Notes under the pieces: model-generated
What the model saw: only the letters and a program-made list of their open reading frames with translations
Database searches by the model: none
What the model was told of the DNA's origin: nothing
From: Bradyrhizobium sacchari
GTDB taxonomy: Bacteria > Pseudomonadota > Alphaproteobacteria > Rhizobiales > Xanthobacteraceae
Direction of reading: 5' to 3'
Length of the DNA: 64,000 bases
Assembly (NCBI RefSeq): GCF_002068095.1
Contig: NZ_LWIG01000002.1
Location: 1-64,000 of the forward strand
Program-made: the position numbers and the translations under genes
In this document: positions 1 to 9,284 of the stretch, piece after piece
How the letters are laid out: each line of letters opens with the position of its first letter
Position numbering within the stretch: position 1 is the stretch's first letter

Positions 1-939
1 AGCCTTCTCACCAACTCGTCTGCAATGACCGCGCTGCAGACCCTCCGCAACGTCAGCTCGCAGCTCGCGACCACGCAGAACCGGATCTCGACCGGCCAGC
101 GTGTTTCGACTGCCGCGGACAACTCGGCCTATTGGTCGATCGCGACCTCGATGCGCTCCGACAACGCCGCGCTCTCCGCGGTCTCCGACTCGCTCGGTCT
201 GTCGGCCGCGATGGTGGACACCGAATACACCGCTCTGAACACGGTCATCGGCGACAAGGAATCCGGCCTGACCAAGCTCCAGGCGCTGCTGGTCGAGGCC
301 AAGACCGCGGGTATCGATCGCACCAAGATCCAGTCGGAAGTCACCCAGATCCAGCAGGATATGAAGCTCAAGGCCAATTCGGCCACGATCAACGGCATCA
401 ACTGGCTGAGCATCGACACCTCGACCGGAACCACGGCGACGCCGACGAGCTTCAACCTCGTGTCGTCGTACTCGCGTGTCGGCGGTACGCCCACCATCGG
501 CTCCATCACGGTGACGACGGCCACCTTCGCGCTCTACACCGTCAACGGCGCAACCAAGACCGGCATCCTGGATACGGTGACCGGCAACAGCACGACCGGC
601 TTCGCGTCGGTCGACACGATCGCCATCGGCTCGCTGACCGACGCGGCGACTGACCAGGCCAAGCTCGACGGCTACATCAACCAGGTCACCGCGGCGATCA
701 ACACGGTTGCCTCGGCTGCCGCCAATCTCGGTGCCGTCAAGAACCGCATCGCGACCAACACGGAATTCGTCAAGAACCTGATGGACTCCGTGGATCGCGG
801 CATCGGCCAGCTCGTCGACGCCGACATGAACGCGGAATCGACGCGCCTGCAGGCGCTTCAGACCCAGCAGCAGCTCGGCGTTCAGGCGCTCTCGATCGCC
901 AACCAGAACAGCCAGAGCATCCTGTCGCTGTTCAAGTAG
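1..939 (+). CDS. lafA: Flagellin, lateral-type, 5' end cut by window edge
   Basis: Filament subunit, exported by the flagellar type III apparatus and polymerised outside the cell. The frame is open from the first base, and the residues before the first ATG (base 25) read SLLTNSSA, the usual start of rhizobial flagellins, so only the initiator region is missing and base 25 is not the true start. The N-terminal coiled-coil domain (about the first 135 residues) and the C-terminal domain (last 90 or so, ending SILSLFK) are conserved. The Thr/Ser-rich centre is the variable part. At about 312 residues it is a short flagellin, as usual in alphaproteobacteria. The lateral (LafA) assignment is inferred from the neighbouring motC, flaF, flbT and ftcR genes. 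Confidence 0.93.
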   Translation, partial: SLLTNSSAMTALQTLRNVSSQLATTQNRISTGQRVSTAADNSAYWSIATSMRSDNAALSAVSDSLGLSAAMVDTEYTALNTVIGDKESGLTKLQALLVEAKTAGIDRTKIQSEVTQIQQDMKLKANSATINGINWLSIDTSTGTTATPTSFNLVSSYSRVGGTPTIGSITVTTATFALYTVNGATKTGILDTVTGNSTTGFASVDTIAIGSLTDAATDQAKLDGYINQVTAAINTVASAAANLGAVKNRIATNTEFVKNLMDSVDRGIGQLVDADMNAESTRLQALQTQQQLGVQALSIANQNSQSILSLFK

Positions 940-956
940 GCCTCGGCTTTGCAAAC

Positions 957-982
957 GACCGTGCTCCCAAGGGAGCACGGTC
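957..982 (+). terminator. Hairpin terminator after the flagellin gene
   Basis: A perfect inverted repeat with arms GACCGTGCTCCC and GGGAGCACGGTC lies 18 bases after the flagellin stop. There is no long T run after it, so termination may be partial. It separates the highly expressed flagellin from the fliF operon. Confidence 0.7.
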
Positions 983-1219
983 TCCGCCATGAACGGCGGA
1001 TGTGACGGCGCATGACGTGCCGGCAATCGACCTCCCGACGCCAGACTTGAAGCAGTACGCCGCAGCCGAGCACGCCCCGATACAACCGGCTGTGCGCCTG
1101 CTGCCGATACGCGTGGCTGCGTGGCCGAATTCTTGTAAATTTACCACGCCTCTCCCGCGAACCGACACATTCGTGGCCTCGCGCAACCTTCAGACAAGGT
1201 TGGCAGCGGAGTGTCTTCC

Positions 1220-2872
1220 ATGTTCGCATTGGTACGAGGTCATATGCTGTTCAGTCGTGCGCAGATACAGCAACTGCTCAACAATCTGCTGGAGCTTGGG
1301 CCACGACGGCTGATGGCCTTGGGGGTGATCGGCTTTGCCGTTCTCGTCACCGTCGTCGGCGGCGCCTACTATCTGAGCCGCCCTGAATTCGAGACGCTCT
1401 ATACCGGCCTCACCCGCGAAGACGTGACGCGCATGGGCGCAGCGCTGCGCGAGCAGAACATCGCCTTCGACGTCAATACCGCCGGTGACGCCGTCTCGGT
1501 GCGTCCGAGCCAGACCATGCAGGCGCGCATGCTCCTTGCCGAAAAGGGCCTGCCGACCAGCGCCAATTCCGGTTACGAGCTGTTCGACAAGATCGGCTCG
1601 CTCGGCCTGACCTCGTTCATGCAGGAAGTGACGAAGCTGCGCGCACTCGAGGGCGAGATCGCGCGCACCGTCCAGTTGATGAAGGGCGTGAAGGCGGCGC
1701 GGGTGCATATCGTGCTGCCGGTGCGCGGATCCTTCCGCGCGACACAACAGCCGCCTTCGGCGTCCGTGGTGCTGCGCACCGACGGCGCGATCGAGGCGCG
1801 CACCGCCCAGTCGATCCGTCATCTCGTCGCGGCCGCGATCCCCGGCATGAGCCGCGACAAGGTGACGGTGCTGGACGCCGACGGTTCTATGCTGCTCGCC
1901 GAGGAGGACGAGGCGAGCGCCGCGCCCACCAAGATGGCGAGCCTGCAGAAGACGGTCGGCGGGATGGTGCAGGAGAACATCCGCAAGGCGCTGACGCCGT
2001 ATCTGGGCCTCGACAATTTCGAGGTCAGCGTCGCCCCGCAGCTCTCCACCGACAAGCGGCAGATCAACGAGACCGTCTATGATCCGGAGAGCCGGGCCGA
2101 ACGCTCGGTGCGCAACGTCCGCGAGAAGGAATCCTCGCAGAATGCCGACCGTTCGCAGCCGACCACGGTGCAGCAGAACCTCCCCGATCAGCAGGTGAAC
2201 TCCGGCGGTGGCAAGAACTCCAGCGAAGACAAGACCCGCCGCGAGGACGTCACCAATTTCGAGGTCTCGTCCAAGACCACTACGACGGTGAGCGACGGCT
2301 ATCTGGTCAAGAAGCTCTTCATCGCCGTGCTGGTCAACCGCGCGCGTCTGGTCGCCGATCTCGGCGACAAGAGTAACCAGGCCATCATCGACAGCAAGCT
2401 CGCCGAGATCAGCCAGCTCGCGGCGACGGCCGGCGGGCTGGACAAGGCTCGCGGCGACCAGATCCAGGTCACGGCCGTCGACTTCATCGAGGGCTCGCGC
2501 GAGCTGGCACCGGTGCCGCCGATCAGCTTCGTCGAGATGATCAACAAGCAGCTCGGCAGCGTCATCAACGCGGTGACGATCCTGGCGGTCGCTTCCATGT
2601 TGGTCTGGTTCGGGCTTCGGCCGGCGGTCAACGGCATTCTGACCCATCGTGCGGCGCAGGAGCAGACCGAGGCAGCCGAGGCTGCCGAGCTCGAAGCCGC
2701 CGCGGCCCTTGCATTAACCGAGAGCCAGGATCCCGAGCTCAACCTCGTCGAGGATCTCGAAGGCAAGATGCAGCGAACGCCGCAGAAGCGCCTCGAGCAG
2801 ATCGTCCGGCTCGATCAGGGCCAAGCGGCAGCGATCCTTAAAGACTGGATGCGACGCGAGGAGGCGGCATGA
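1220..2872 (+). CDS. fliF: Flagellar M-ring protein FliF
   Basis: Builds the MS ring of the basal body in the inner membrane, the platform for rod and export gate. An N-terminal membrane segment (near residues 30-50), the YscJ/FliF periplasmic ring domain with the motif LVxLRALEGEIxRT-like region, and a second membrane segment near residue 450 before a charged cytoplasmic tail are all visible. About 550 residues, normal for the family. The start is uncertain: ATG 1220 has GGAG eight bases upstream, ATG 1244 has GAGG four bases upstream, and an in-frame GTG lies at 1211. It opens the main flagellar operon, and its stop overlaps the next start (ATGA). Confidence 0.93.
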   Translation: MFALVRGHMLFSRAQIQQLLNNLLELGPRRLMALGVIGFAVLVTVVGGAYYLSRPEFETLYTGLTREDVTRMGAALREQNIAFDVNTAGDAVSVRPSQTMQARMLLAEKGLPTSANSGYELFDKIGSLGLTSFMQEVTKLRALEGEIARTVQLMKGVKAARVHIVLPVRGSFRATQQPPSASVVLRTDGAIEARTAQSIRHLVAAAIPGMSRDKVTVLDADGSMLLAEEDEASAAPTKMASLQKTVGGMVQENIRKALTPYLGLDNFEVSVAPQLSTDKRQINETVYDPESRAERSVRNVREKESSQNADRSQPTTVQQNLPDQQVNSGGGKNSSEDKTRREDVTNFEVSSKTTTTVSDGYLVKKLFIAVLVNRARLVADLGDKSNQAIIDSKLAEISQLAATAGGLDKARGDQIQVTAVDFIEGSRELAPVPPISFVEMINKQLGSVINAVTILAVASMLVWFGLRPAVNGILTHRAAQEQTEAAEAAELEAAAALALTESQDPELNLVEDLEGKMQRTPQKRLEQIVRLDQGQAAAILKDWMRREEAA

Positions 2873-3570
2873 ACGCGGCAATCGGAAAACTCCTGACGCA
2901 GTTCGACGCGAATGGCCGGGTCAAGTCGCCGCCGCCTCCGCCGCCAAAGATCCAGGACGTGCTGACGCGGCCGAAGGAGGCCCGGCGCGAGCCGCAACCG
3001 CCGGCCCAGCCGCAGCGTCAGCCTCAATCGCAGCCGCAGGTTCAATCGCCTCCGGCGCCCGAGGCGGAAGCTCCGCCGGTCAATCTTCTCGATGACGCCT
3101 ATCGTCGCGGCCATGCCGCCGGCATTGCCGAAGGCGACGCCAGGGTCGCCGAGGAGCGCGTCCGCAGCGCGATCCGGCTCGGCGAGGAGCGGGCCAAGTG
3201 GTCCGACCAGCAGGCGGCCGCCATCGTCGGCGGCTTCGAGGCGGCCTGCCGCGAGATCGAAACCAACATCGCGAGCTCCGTCGCGCGCATCCTGCTGCCT
3301 TTCCTCGCCGATGCCGTCCGCGACAAGGCGGTTGGATCGCTGGTCGAGCAGATCGCGGCCCTGACCGGCAATTCGCCGGTGCCGGTGTTCAAGGTCACCG
3401 GCCCGAGCGAGCTGCTCGACCTCGTGAGGACCCAGCTCGAGGCCAGCAGGCGCACGGGAGTCGAGTATGAGGTCGCTGACACTACCGAGGTCCGCGTCGT
3501 CGCCGACCAGACCGTGATCGAGACGCAGATCACGGCCTGGGGCGAACGCCTGAAGGAAGCGCGCCGGTAG
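2869..3570 (+). CDS. FliH-like flagellar export regulator
   Basis: Probable cytoplasmic stator or regulator of the export ATPase. The 233-residue product has a Pro/Gln-rich N-terminal half (residues 20-70), then a GxxxG-type alpha-helical stretch (RRGHAAGIAEG) and a helical region ending in an alpha/beta C-terminal part, which is the layout of FliH proteins. It overlaps the fliF stop by four bases (ATGA) and is followed six bases later by motB, so it is translated within the same unit. FliH sequences diverge strongly; the assignment rests on composition, layout and position rather than a sharp motif. Confidence 0.65.
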   Translation: MNAAIGKLLTQFDANGRVKSPPPPPPKIQDVLTRPKEARREPQPPAQPQRQPQSQPQVQSPPAPEAEAPPVNLLDDAYRRGHAAGIAEGDARVAEERVRSAIRLGEERAKWSDQQAAAIVGGFEAACREIETNIASSVARILLPFLADAVRDKAVGSLVEQIAALTGNSPVPVFKVTGPSELLDLVRTQLEASRRTGVEYEVADTTEVRVVADQTVIETQITAWGERLKEARR

Positions 3571-3575
3571 TAGCC

Positions 3576-4880
3576 ATGGTGGAAGAGGTCAAGCAAGAGC
3601 TCGTGATCGTCCGCCGCCGCAGCGCCTTCGCCGAGGAGGCGCATCACGGCGGGGTATGGAAGATTGCCTATGCGGATTTCATGACCGCGATGATGGCGTT
3701 CTTCCTGGTGATGTGGCTGCTCAACGCGCTCAACCAGGACCAGAAGCAGGTGGTCGCGAGCTACTTCAACCCGATCAAGCTCGCCGAGAATGCGCCGGCG
3801 CCGAAAGGTCTGAAGGATCTCACCAAGAAGGAGCCGACCACGTTCGACGGTCAGGAGGGTCGGCGTCAGCCGGGCGGGCCGAGCGAGGAGCGTCGCGGTG
3901 ACTCGCCGACGGCCGAGAAGCCGCCGTTCTACGAGGAGAAGGTCCTGTTCCGCGATCCCTACGCGACGCTTGCCGAGATCGCCAACAATGCGAACGAGGC
4001 CTCGGGCCAGCGCCGCGCCGGCTCGCTGACGTCCGCGGAAGAGGATGGCCTCAAGGGCGGCGATGCCTATCGAGATCCCTTCGACCCCGGCTATTGGAAG
4101 CTGACGCCGCAGGCGTCGAAGGATGCGGATCGCATCATCGAGAGCGAGCCGAAGCCGAACCCACCCGCCCGCGACACCGCCTCCGGTCAGGGCGGGCCGC
4201 AGGCGCGCCGCGCCAGGACGGACGATGCCGGCGGAAGCATCGCTCCGAACGCGGATGCGCCGTCCGCGAGCCTGTCGCCCCTGTTGCCTCCGGGGCCTGC
4301 GCCGTCGCAGTCGTCGCGCGACGGCAGCGTCCAGGCGAACGCGCAGCCCGGCACGCAGGCGCGTCCCAACGACGCGAAGAAGGATTCCGAAGCGCGCGAG
4401 GCCGCGCAAACCCAGCAGCCGACCGTCAAGCAGCTGCAGTCCGCGATTGCGGATGCGCTGTCGGACATCAAGGCCGGCGCCGGGCCGGTGGCCGAGGTGC
4501 GCCAGGTCGAGGAAGGCCTGCTGGTCAGCCTGACCGACGATGCGAGCTTCGGCATGTTCGCGGTTGGTTCGGCCGAGCCGCGGCCTGAACTGATCCGGGT
4601 GATCGACAAGATCGGGCCGCTGGTGGCGAAACGGCAGGGCGTGATCATCGTCCGCGGCCACACCGACAATCGGCCGTACAAGTCGGAGAACTACGACAAT
4701 TGGCGGCTGTCGACCGCCCGCGCGCAGATGGCTTATTACATGCTGGTCCGTTCCGGTGTCGATGCGCAGCGGATCGAGCACGTCGAAGGCTATGCCGACC
4801 GGCGGCCGAAACTTCCCAGCGATCCGGCGGCCGCGCAGAATCGCCGGATCGAGATCCTGATCCGGGAGAAGCGCACGTGA
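3576..4880 (+). CDS. motB: Flagellar motor stator protein MotB
   Basis: Stator subunit that, with MotA, couples proton flow to rotation and anchors to peptidoglycan. A short basic N-terminus leads to one transmembrane helix (about residues 32-51) containing the proton-accepting aspartate in AYADFMTAMM (Asp34). A long Pro/Gln-rich linker follows, then an OmpA-like peptidoglycan-binding domain with GHTDN near residue 365 and the NRRIEI end. At 434 residues it is long, as in rhizobia. motA is not in this window. Its stop overlaps motC by four bases. Confidence 0.96.
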   Translation: MVEEVKQELVIVRRRSAFAEEAHHGGVWKIAYADFMTAMMAFFLVMWLLNALNQDQKQVVASYFNPIKLAENAPAPKGLKDLTKKEPTTFDGQEGRRQPGGPSEERRGDSPTAEKPPFYEEKVLFRDPYATLAEIANNANEASGQRRAGSLTSAEEDGLKGGDAYRDPFDPGYWKLTPQASKDADRIIESEPKPNPPARDTASGQGGPQARRARTDDAGGSIAPNADAPSASLSPLLPPGPAPSQSSRDGSVQANAQPGTQARPNDAKKDSEAREAAQTQQPTVKQLQSAIADALSDIKAGAGPVAEVRQVEEGLLVSLTDDASFGMFAVGSAEPRPELIRVIDKIGPLVAKRQGVIIVRGHTDNRPYKSENYDNWRLSTARAQMAYYMLVRSGVDAQRIEHVEGYADRRPKLPSDPAAAQNRRIEILIREKRT

Positions 4881-6070
4881 TCAGGCCGCTTCTCTGCGCT
4901 GCCCTGTTGATGGTGTTGCCGCCGACGGCGGCGCCCGCGTTTGCCGAGCCGGCAGCGGCTCCGGCCTCGACGTCGAGTGAACCGTATGAGCTCGTGCGTG
5001 CCTTGCAGGCGGTGCAGGATGGCATCGCCAATGGGGACACCGCGGCGCATGGCAGTCACATCGCGCTGATCCGGCAGGTCGGCGAGAAGTTTCTCGCCGC
5101 CGATGCGAACGTGTGGAGCAATCCGCAGAACGGCCAGGCCGTCGTCATCTACCTGCTCAGCGGCGGCGCCCCGCAGCTGGTCCGCAAGCTGCCGCGAGAG
5201 AAGATGAACGTCGACGGACGGCTGTTCGACGGCGCGCTCGCCTATGTCGAGGGCCGCCAGGACGAAGCGCGCGAGCTGCTCAAGGACATCAAGCCGCGGA
5301 CACTTCCGTCGGGCCTGGGCGGACAGGTCGCGCTGGTGCAGGGCGCGCTGTTCGCGCGCACCGAGGCATCGCTCGCGATCGAGCGTCTGGACGATGCGCG
5401 TCTGCTCCTGCCCGGTACACTGGTGGAAGAGGCGGCGCTGCGGCGCGAGATCCTGCTGGTCGGGCAGGCCGAGGATTTCGACAAGTTCGAGTTCCTGACG
5501 CTGGCCTATATCCGCCACTACCGCAACTCGGTCTATGCCGGCGATTTCTGGCAGCGCTTCTCCATGGGCCTGACGCAGTCGAGCCTGGCTCTCGACGAGC
5601 GCCGCTTCGCGCGGATCGCCGCGCTGCTCGAGCAGATCGAACGCGCGAGCCGTCTCAAGCTTCACCTCATGATCGCGCGCAACGCGATGCTGCGCGGACT
5701 GATGCAAGTGACCCGGCTCTCGGCCGAGCGTGCGCTGACGCTCAGCGCCGACGCCTCCGCGGAGCGCGAGCGTGCGCATTTCTTCCGCGGCGCCTCGCGC
5801 GCGCTCACCGACGAATATGACGGCGGACTTGCCGAGCTGAAGGCGCTCGACCGGTCGAAGCTGCCCGAGCGCGATGTCGCGCTGCTGAACGCAACGTTGC
5901 AGCTCGCGCTCGACGTGCGCAAGCCTTTTGCAGGCGGCCCCGCCGCCGCCGCCGACAAGCCCCCGGCTACGCCGGCGCGCCTCGATCTCGCCGCATCGAA
6001 CGCGACGCTCGCGCGCGCGCAGAAGCAGCTCGGCGAACTCGAACTCCTCGCCAAGGATCGCCGCCCATGA
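4877..6070 (+). CDS. motC: MotC, periplasmic motor protein/chaperone
   Basis: Rhizobial motility protein; in Sinorhizobium meliloti MotC is periplasmic and stabilises MotB. The frame is open far upstream, but the GTG at 4877 overlapping the motB stop (GTGA) gives a product that begins directly with a Sec signal peptide (IRPLLCAALLMVLPPTAAPAFA), so this start was chosen. The mature protein is about 375 residues, rich in helical repeats (residues 60-330), and ends in an Ala-rich tail. Gene order motB-motC-fliK matches the S. meliloti mot operon and supports the call. It overlaps fliK by four bases. Confidence 0.88.
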   Translation: MIRPLLCAALLMVLPPTAAPAFAEPAAAPASTSSEPYELVRALQAVQDGIANGDTAAHGSHIALIRQVGEKFLAADANVWSNPQNGQAVVIYLLSGGAPQLVRKLPREKMNVDGRLFDGALAYVEGRQDEARELLKDIKPRTLPSGLGGQVALVQGALFARTEASLAIERLDDARLLLPGTLVEEAALRREILLVGQAEDFDKFEFLTLAYIRHYRNSVYAGDFWQRFSMGLTQSSLALDERRFARIAALLEQIERASRLKLHLMIARNAMLRGLMQVTRLSAERALTLSADASAERERAHFFRGASRALTDEYDGGLAELKALDRSKLPERDVALLNATLQLALDVRKPFAGGPAAAADKPPATPARLDLAASNATLARAQKQLGELELLAKDRRP

Positions 6071-7395
6071 CCAAACTCAGCGGAACCTCCGGACAGCTCT
6101 TCTCGGGCCTCGCCGAGAGCCTCAATATGCGCGGCGCGTCGCGTTCGGCGAAAGCGACGGGGACGAAATCGCAGGCGGATTCGTTCAACGATCTGCTTCA
6201 CACCGTTTCGAATCTGGCGAAGCGGGCACTCAACGACGAAGGCAGCGACACGAGTGTTAAAACTGGAACGCTCCGCGCGCGCCTCGCGCATCGGGCCGGG
6301 AAGGACGAAACGGGACAGGAACGCACCGAGGTCAGCGACGAGGCCGGCCCCAGTCACAAGTCCGGCCAGAAGACCGATCACGCCTCGGAGACGCAAGGTC
6401 CGGTCGACGATGCTGCGAAGGCGGACGCCTCGAGCGGGTCGAGCATGCCCACGATCGTCGGACAGGAACTCGCCGCCGTGCCGGCCGTGAAGTCACAAGT
6501 GCAATCGCAGGCGGATGGCGGGAGGGATGCATCCGCGCGCGACGAGCGCTCCTCGACGTCGAAGCGCGAGGTTCAGGCTGCGGGCATGGCGAAGATCGCA
6601 ACCGCTGATTCCGCCCCCACCCCTGCCGCTCCGATCGGCGCGCGTTCGCCGGAAGCAGCAGCCGCGCAGCAGGACAACGAGGATGCGTCAAAGGCGTTGC
6701 CCGCAACGTCGGGCTTCGAGGCCGTCACGGCCAATGTCGAACGCGCTGTCAAGGCCAGCGCCCGGGATGCATTGCCCGAGGCCATCAAGGTCACCGTGGT
6801 CCAGCAGGAGACCCATCTGCCTCCCGCTCAGTTCAACGCTCCACAACAGGTCGCCAATGCGGTGGTCGCGGAACTGAAGGAATCCACGGCGCCGTCGGCG
6901 TCGTCCGCAGCCCCTGATCTCGCCGGGTCCCAGACCAATGCGCCGGATCAGCCGCTCAAGATCCTGACCGTCAATCTGGAGCCGCCGGCGCTCGGCAATG
7001 TCACGGTGCGCCTCCGCCTGGTCGGCTCCGAGGTCTCGATCCACCTTGCGGCCGAGCGCAAGGACACCAGCCAGATGCTGGACCAGCAGCGCGACTCGAT
7101 CCGCGATCTGATGCAGTCCGCCGGTTACGTCGCCGACGTCGCGCCCGTCCAGCACGGCTCGCTCGACGGATTCCAGGGCGGCTCCGGCCAGTCGCAGTCC
7201 CAGCCACAGCCGCAGGTCTCCGGCCAGCAACAATCATCCTCACAGTCGCAAGGCACGTTCGACGGCGCCGGCACGTCGTCGGGACAATCTGACGGCGGCG
7301 CGAGACAGACCCGGCAGGAGCGCCAGTCCAACCAGGAGACGCGTCATGACCAGGACGTGGCGCCGCAGATTCGTCGCGGCCCTGTTTATCTGTAA
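6067..7395 (+). CDS. fliK: Flagellar hook-length control protein FliK (MotD)
   Basis: Controls hook length and the substrate switch of the export apparatus; known as MotD in older rhizobial work. The 442-residue product is a low-complexity Ser/Ala/Gln-rich chain with one folded segment (about residues 290-355) reading LKILTVNLEPPALGNVTVRL, the signature of the FliK C-terminal domain, which is followed by SIHLAAERKD. After it comes a Gln/Ser-rich tail. The start overlaps motC (ATGA). Its last 50 bases are shared in another frame with the start of the transglycosylase gene. Confidence 0.9.
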   Translation: MTKLSGTSGQLFSGLAESLNMRGASRSAKATGTKSQADSFNDLLHTVSNLAKRALNDEGSDTSVKTGTLRARLAHRAGKDETGQERTEVSDEAGPSHKSGQKTDHASETQGPVDDAAKADASSGSSMPTIVGQELAAVPAVKSQVQSQADGGRDASARDERSSTSKREVQAAGMAKIATADSAPTPAAPIGARSPEAAAAQQDNEDASKALPATSGFEAVTANVERAVKASARDALPEAIKVTVVQQETHLPPAQFNAPQQVANAVVAELKESTAPSASSAAPDLAGSQTNAPDQPLKILTVNLEPPALGNVTVRLRLVGSEVSIHLAAERKDTSQMLDQQRDSIRDLMQSAGYVADVAPVQHGSLDGFQGGSGQSQSQPQPQVSGQQQSSSQSQGTFDGAGTSSGQSDGGARQTRQERQSNQETRHDQDVAPQIRRGPVYL

Positions 7396-7927
7396 CGCCG
7401 GCGCTGCCCAGGCAGCCGCCGACAGCGCGCGCCCCTGCGAGCGCGAGATGGCGCGCGCGGCCCAGCAGCACGGCATTCCGCTCGGCATTCTCTATGCCGT
7501 CGGCCTCACCGAGACCGGACGGCGCGGCGCGCTCTATCCCTATGCGCTCGGCGCCGACGGCCAGACGGTGTTCGCCAAGGACATGAACGATGCGATCGCG
7601 AATTTCGAGGCGATGCGAGCCAAGGGCATCAAGCTGATCGACCTCGGCTGCATGCAGATCAACCACTATTATCACGGTGACAAGTTTGCCTCCGTGCAGG
7701 CGATGTTCGATCCCGCCCGGAACGTCGACTACGCCGCGCGCTTCCTGAAAGAGCTGAAGCAGCGCGAAGGCAGCTGGACCATGGCGGTCGCGCGCTACAA
7801 TGCGGGCCCCAACAACCAGCCGGCGCAGAAGCGCTATGTCTGTCACATCGTCGCTCATCTCGTCTCGAGCGGCTTCGGTGCGTGGACCGACAAGGCGCGC
7901 TCGTTCTGCCAGCCGAAAACGACCTGA
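7346..7927 (+). CDS. Flagellum-associated lytic transglycosylase (SLT domain)
   Basis: Predicted periplasmic murein hydrolase that opens peptidoglycan for rod growth. It begins with a signal peptide (RRRFVAALFICNAGAAQAA), then a lysozyme-like SLT domain: GLTETGRRG carries the likely catalytic Glu near residue 54, DLGCMQIN matches the conserved GLMQIN block, and AVARYNAGP matches the AYNAG block. The start lies inside fliK (50-base overlap), because only this ATG provides the signal peptide. At 193 residues it is a minimal SLT protein. Rhizobial flagellar clusters often carry such a gene here. Confidence 0.88.
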   Translation: MTRTWRRRFVAALFICNAGAAQAAADSARPCEREMARAAQQHGIPLGILYAVGLTETGRRGALYPYALGADGQTVFAKDMNDAIANFEAMRAKGIKLIDLGCMQINHYYHGDKFASVQAMFDPARNVDYAARFLKELKQREGSWTMAVARYNAGPNNQPAQKRYVCHIVAHLVSSGFGAWTDKARSFCQPKTT

Positions 7928-8017
7928 CAACATGAAGTTGTGCACGGTTCCCGACCATCAGCCCCGCGCAAGCAAGAACCCTCATTGTAGCTGCAACCTA
8001 CCAAAGGAGCCCATTTC

Positions 8018-9250
8018 ATGAGCCTGTATGGTGTTATGCGCACCGGCGTTTCCGGCATGTCTGCGCAATCCAACAAGCTGTCGACGGTCTCGGACAACAT
8101 CGCGAACGTCAACACGACCGGCTACAAGCGGGCTTCGACCGAATTCTCATCGCTGATCCTGAAGAGCGGTTCGGGCAATTACGATTCCGGCGCCGTCGAA
8201 ACGACGGTCCGCTACGCCATCAGCGACGCAGGACATACGCAGTTCACCACGTCGACCACGGACCTCGCCGTCCAGGGCAACGGATTCTTCGTGGTGTCGA
8301 ACGCCAACAACACGCAGCAATATCTGACGCGCGCCGGCTCGTTCGTGCCGGACGCCCAGGGCAATCTGGTCAACGCGGCCGGCTACTACCTCCTGGGCCA
8401 GCCCGGTAACGTGAGCAATTTCTCGCAGAACAGCCTGTCCGGCATGCAGATCGTCAACATCGCCCAGGTATCGCAGGTGCCCGTGCCGTCGACGGCGGGC
8501 ACGCTCACGACCGGCAATCTGGATCCGAAGGCGGCCGTGATCGCCGGTCCGCCCGGCCCGGCGTCGTATTCATCGAAGAGCTCGATCGTGGCCTACAACA
8601 ATATCGGCCAGGCTGTTACGATCGACGTCTACATGTCCCACACGGCGACGGCTGCGGGCTTGGACACCTGGCAGGTTCAGGCTTACAACTCCGCGACAGG
8701 TACGGCGCTCGCGGCCCCCACGACCTTCACTTTCGATACGACCGCAACCGGCAAGGGCACGCTGGCCGCGGCGAGCCCGACCGGTATGACCTTTACCGTT
8801 CCCGGCGGTGCGGCGATGACCCTGAACATGTCGAACCTGACGCAGGTCGGAACCGACTTCAGCTTCAAGGCCACCGTCAACGGCAGCGTTCCCTCTCCCA
8901 TCGACAAGGTCGACGTCGACACCGCCGGCCACGTGACGGCCGTCCTCAAGAATGGGCAGCAGCTGACGCTCTACACCATCATGCTCGCCAACGTCGCGAG
9001 CCCGGACAACCTGACGCCGGAGCCGGGCAACGTCTACTCGACCAACATGAACTCCGGCAACGCGCAGGCCGGGAATGCCGGCACCGGCGGCCTCGGCACG
9101 GTTCAGTCCGGCGCCCTGGAAGACTCCAACGTCGACCTCGCGGACGAGCTCACCGGCATGATCGAGGCTCAGCGCGGCTTCACCGCCAACTCGAAATCGT
9201 TCCAGACCGGCTCCGACCTGCTCGACGTCGTCGTCAACCTGAAGCGCTGA
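8018..9250 (+). CDS. flgE: Flagellar hook protein FlgE
   Basis: Subunit of the hook joining rod and filament, exported before the filament. The N-terminus (GVMRTGVSGMSAQSNKLSTV and the following SDNIANVNTTGYK) is the classic rod/hook motif, and the C-terminus (SNVDLADELTGMIEAQRGFTANSK, then LLDVVVNLKR) is the matching heptad region. 410 residues, typical for the family. AAGGAG sits nine bases before the ATG. It opens the hook-filament part flgE-flgK-flgL. Confidence 0.97.
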   Translation: MSLYGVMRTGVSGMSAQSNKLSTVSDNIANVNTTGYKRASTEFSSLILKSGSGNYDSGAVETTVRYAISDAGHTQFTTSTTDLAVQGNGFFVVSNANNTQQYLTRAGSFVPDAQGNLVNAAGYYLLGQPGNVSNFSQNSLSGMQIVNIAQVSQVPVPSTAGTLTTGNLDPKAAVIAGPPGPASYSSKSSIVAYNNIGQAVTIDVYMSHTATAAGLDTWQVQAYNSATGTALAAPTTFTFDTTATGKGTLAAASPTGMTFTVPGGAAMTLNMSNLTQVGTDFSFKATVNGSVPSPIDKVDVDTAGHVTAVLKNGQQLTLYTIMLANVASPDNLTPEPGNVYSTNMNSGNAQAGNAGTGGLGTVQSGALEDSNVDLADELTGMIEAQRGFTANSKSFQTGSDLLDVVVNLKR

Positions 9251-9284
9251 ATTCTTCAGCATCCGTTCCGGGCAGGAGCAAATC

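Noticed and set aside
1190..2647. 485-codon open frame on the minus strand opposite fliF
   Set aside because: Arg/His/Asp-rich low-quality protein, fully inside a certain gene; high GC keeps antisense frames open.
3099..4781. 560-codon minus-strand frame across the FliH-like and motB genes
   Set aside because: Composition is that of an antisense shadow (Arg, Leu, Asp repeats) and it crosses two certain genes.
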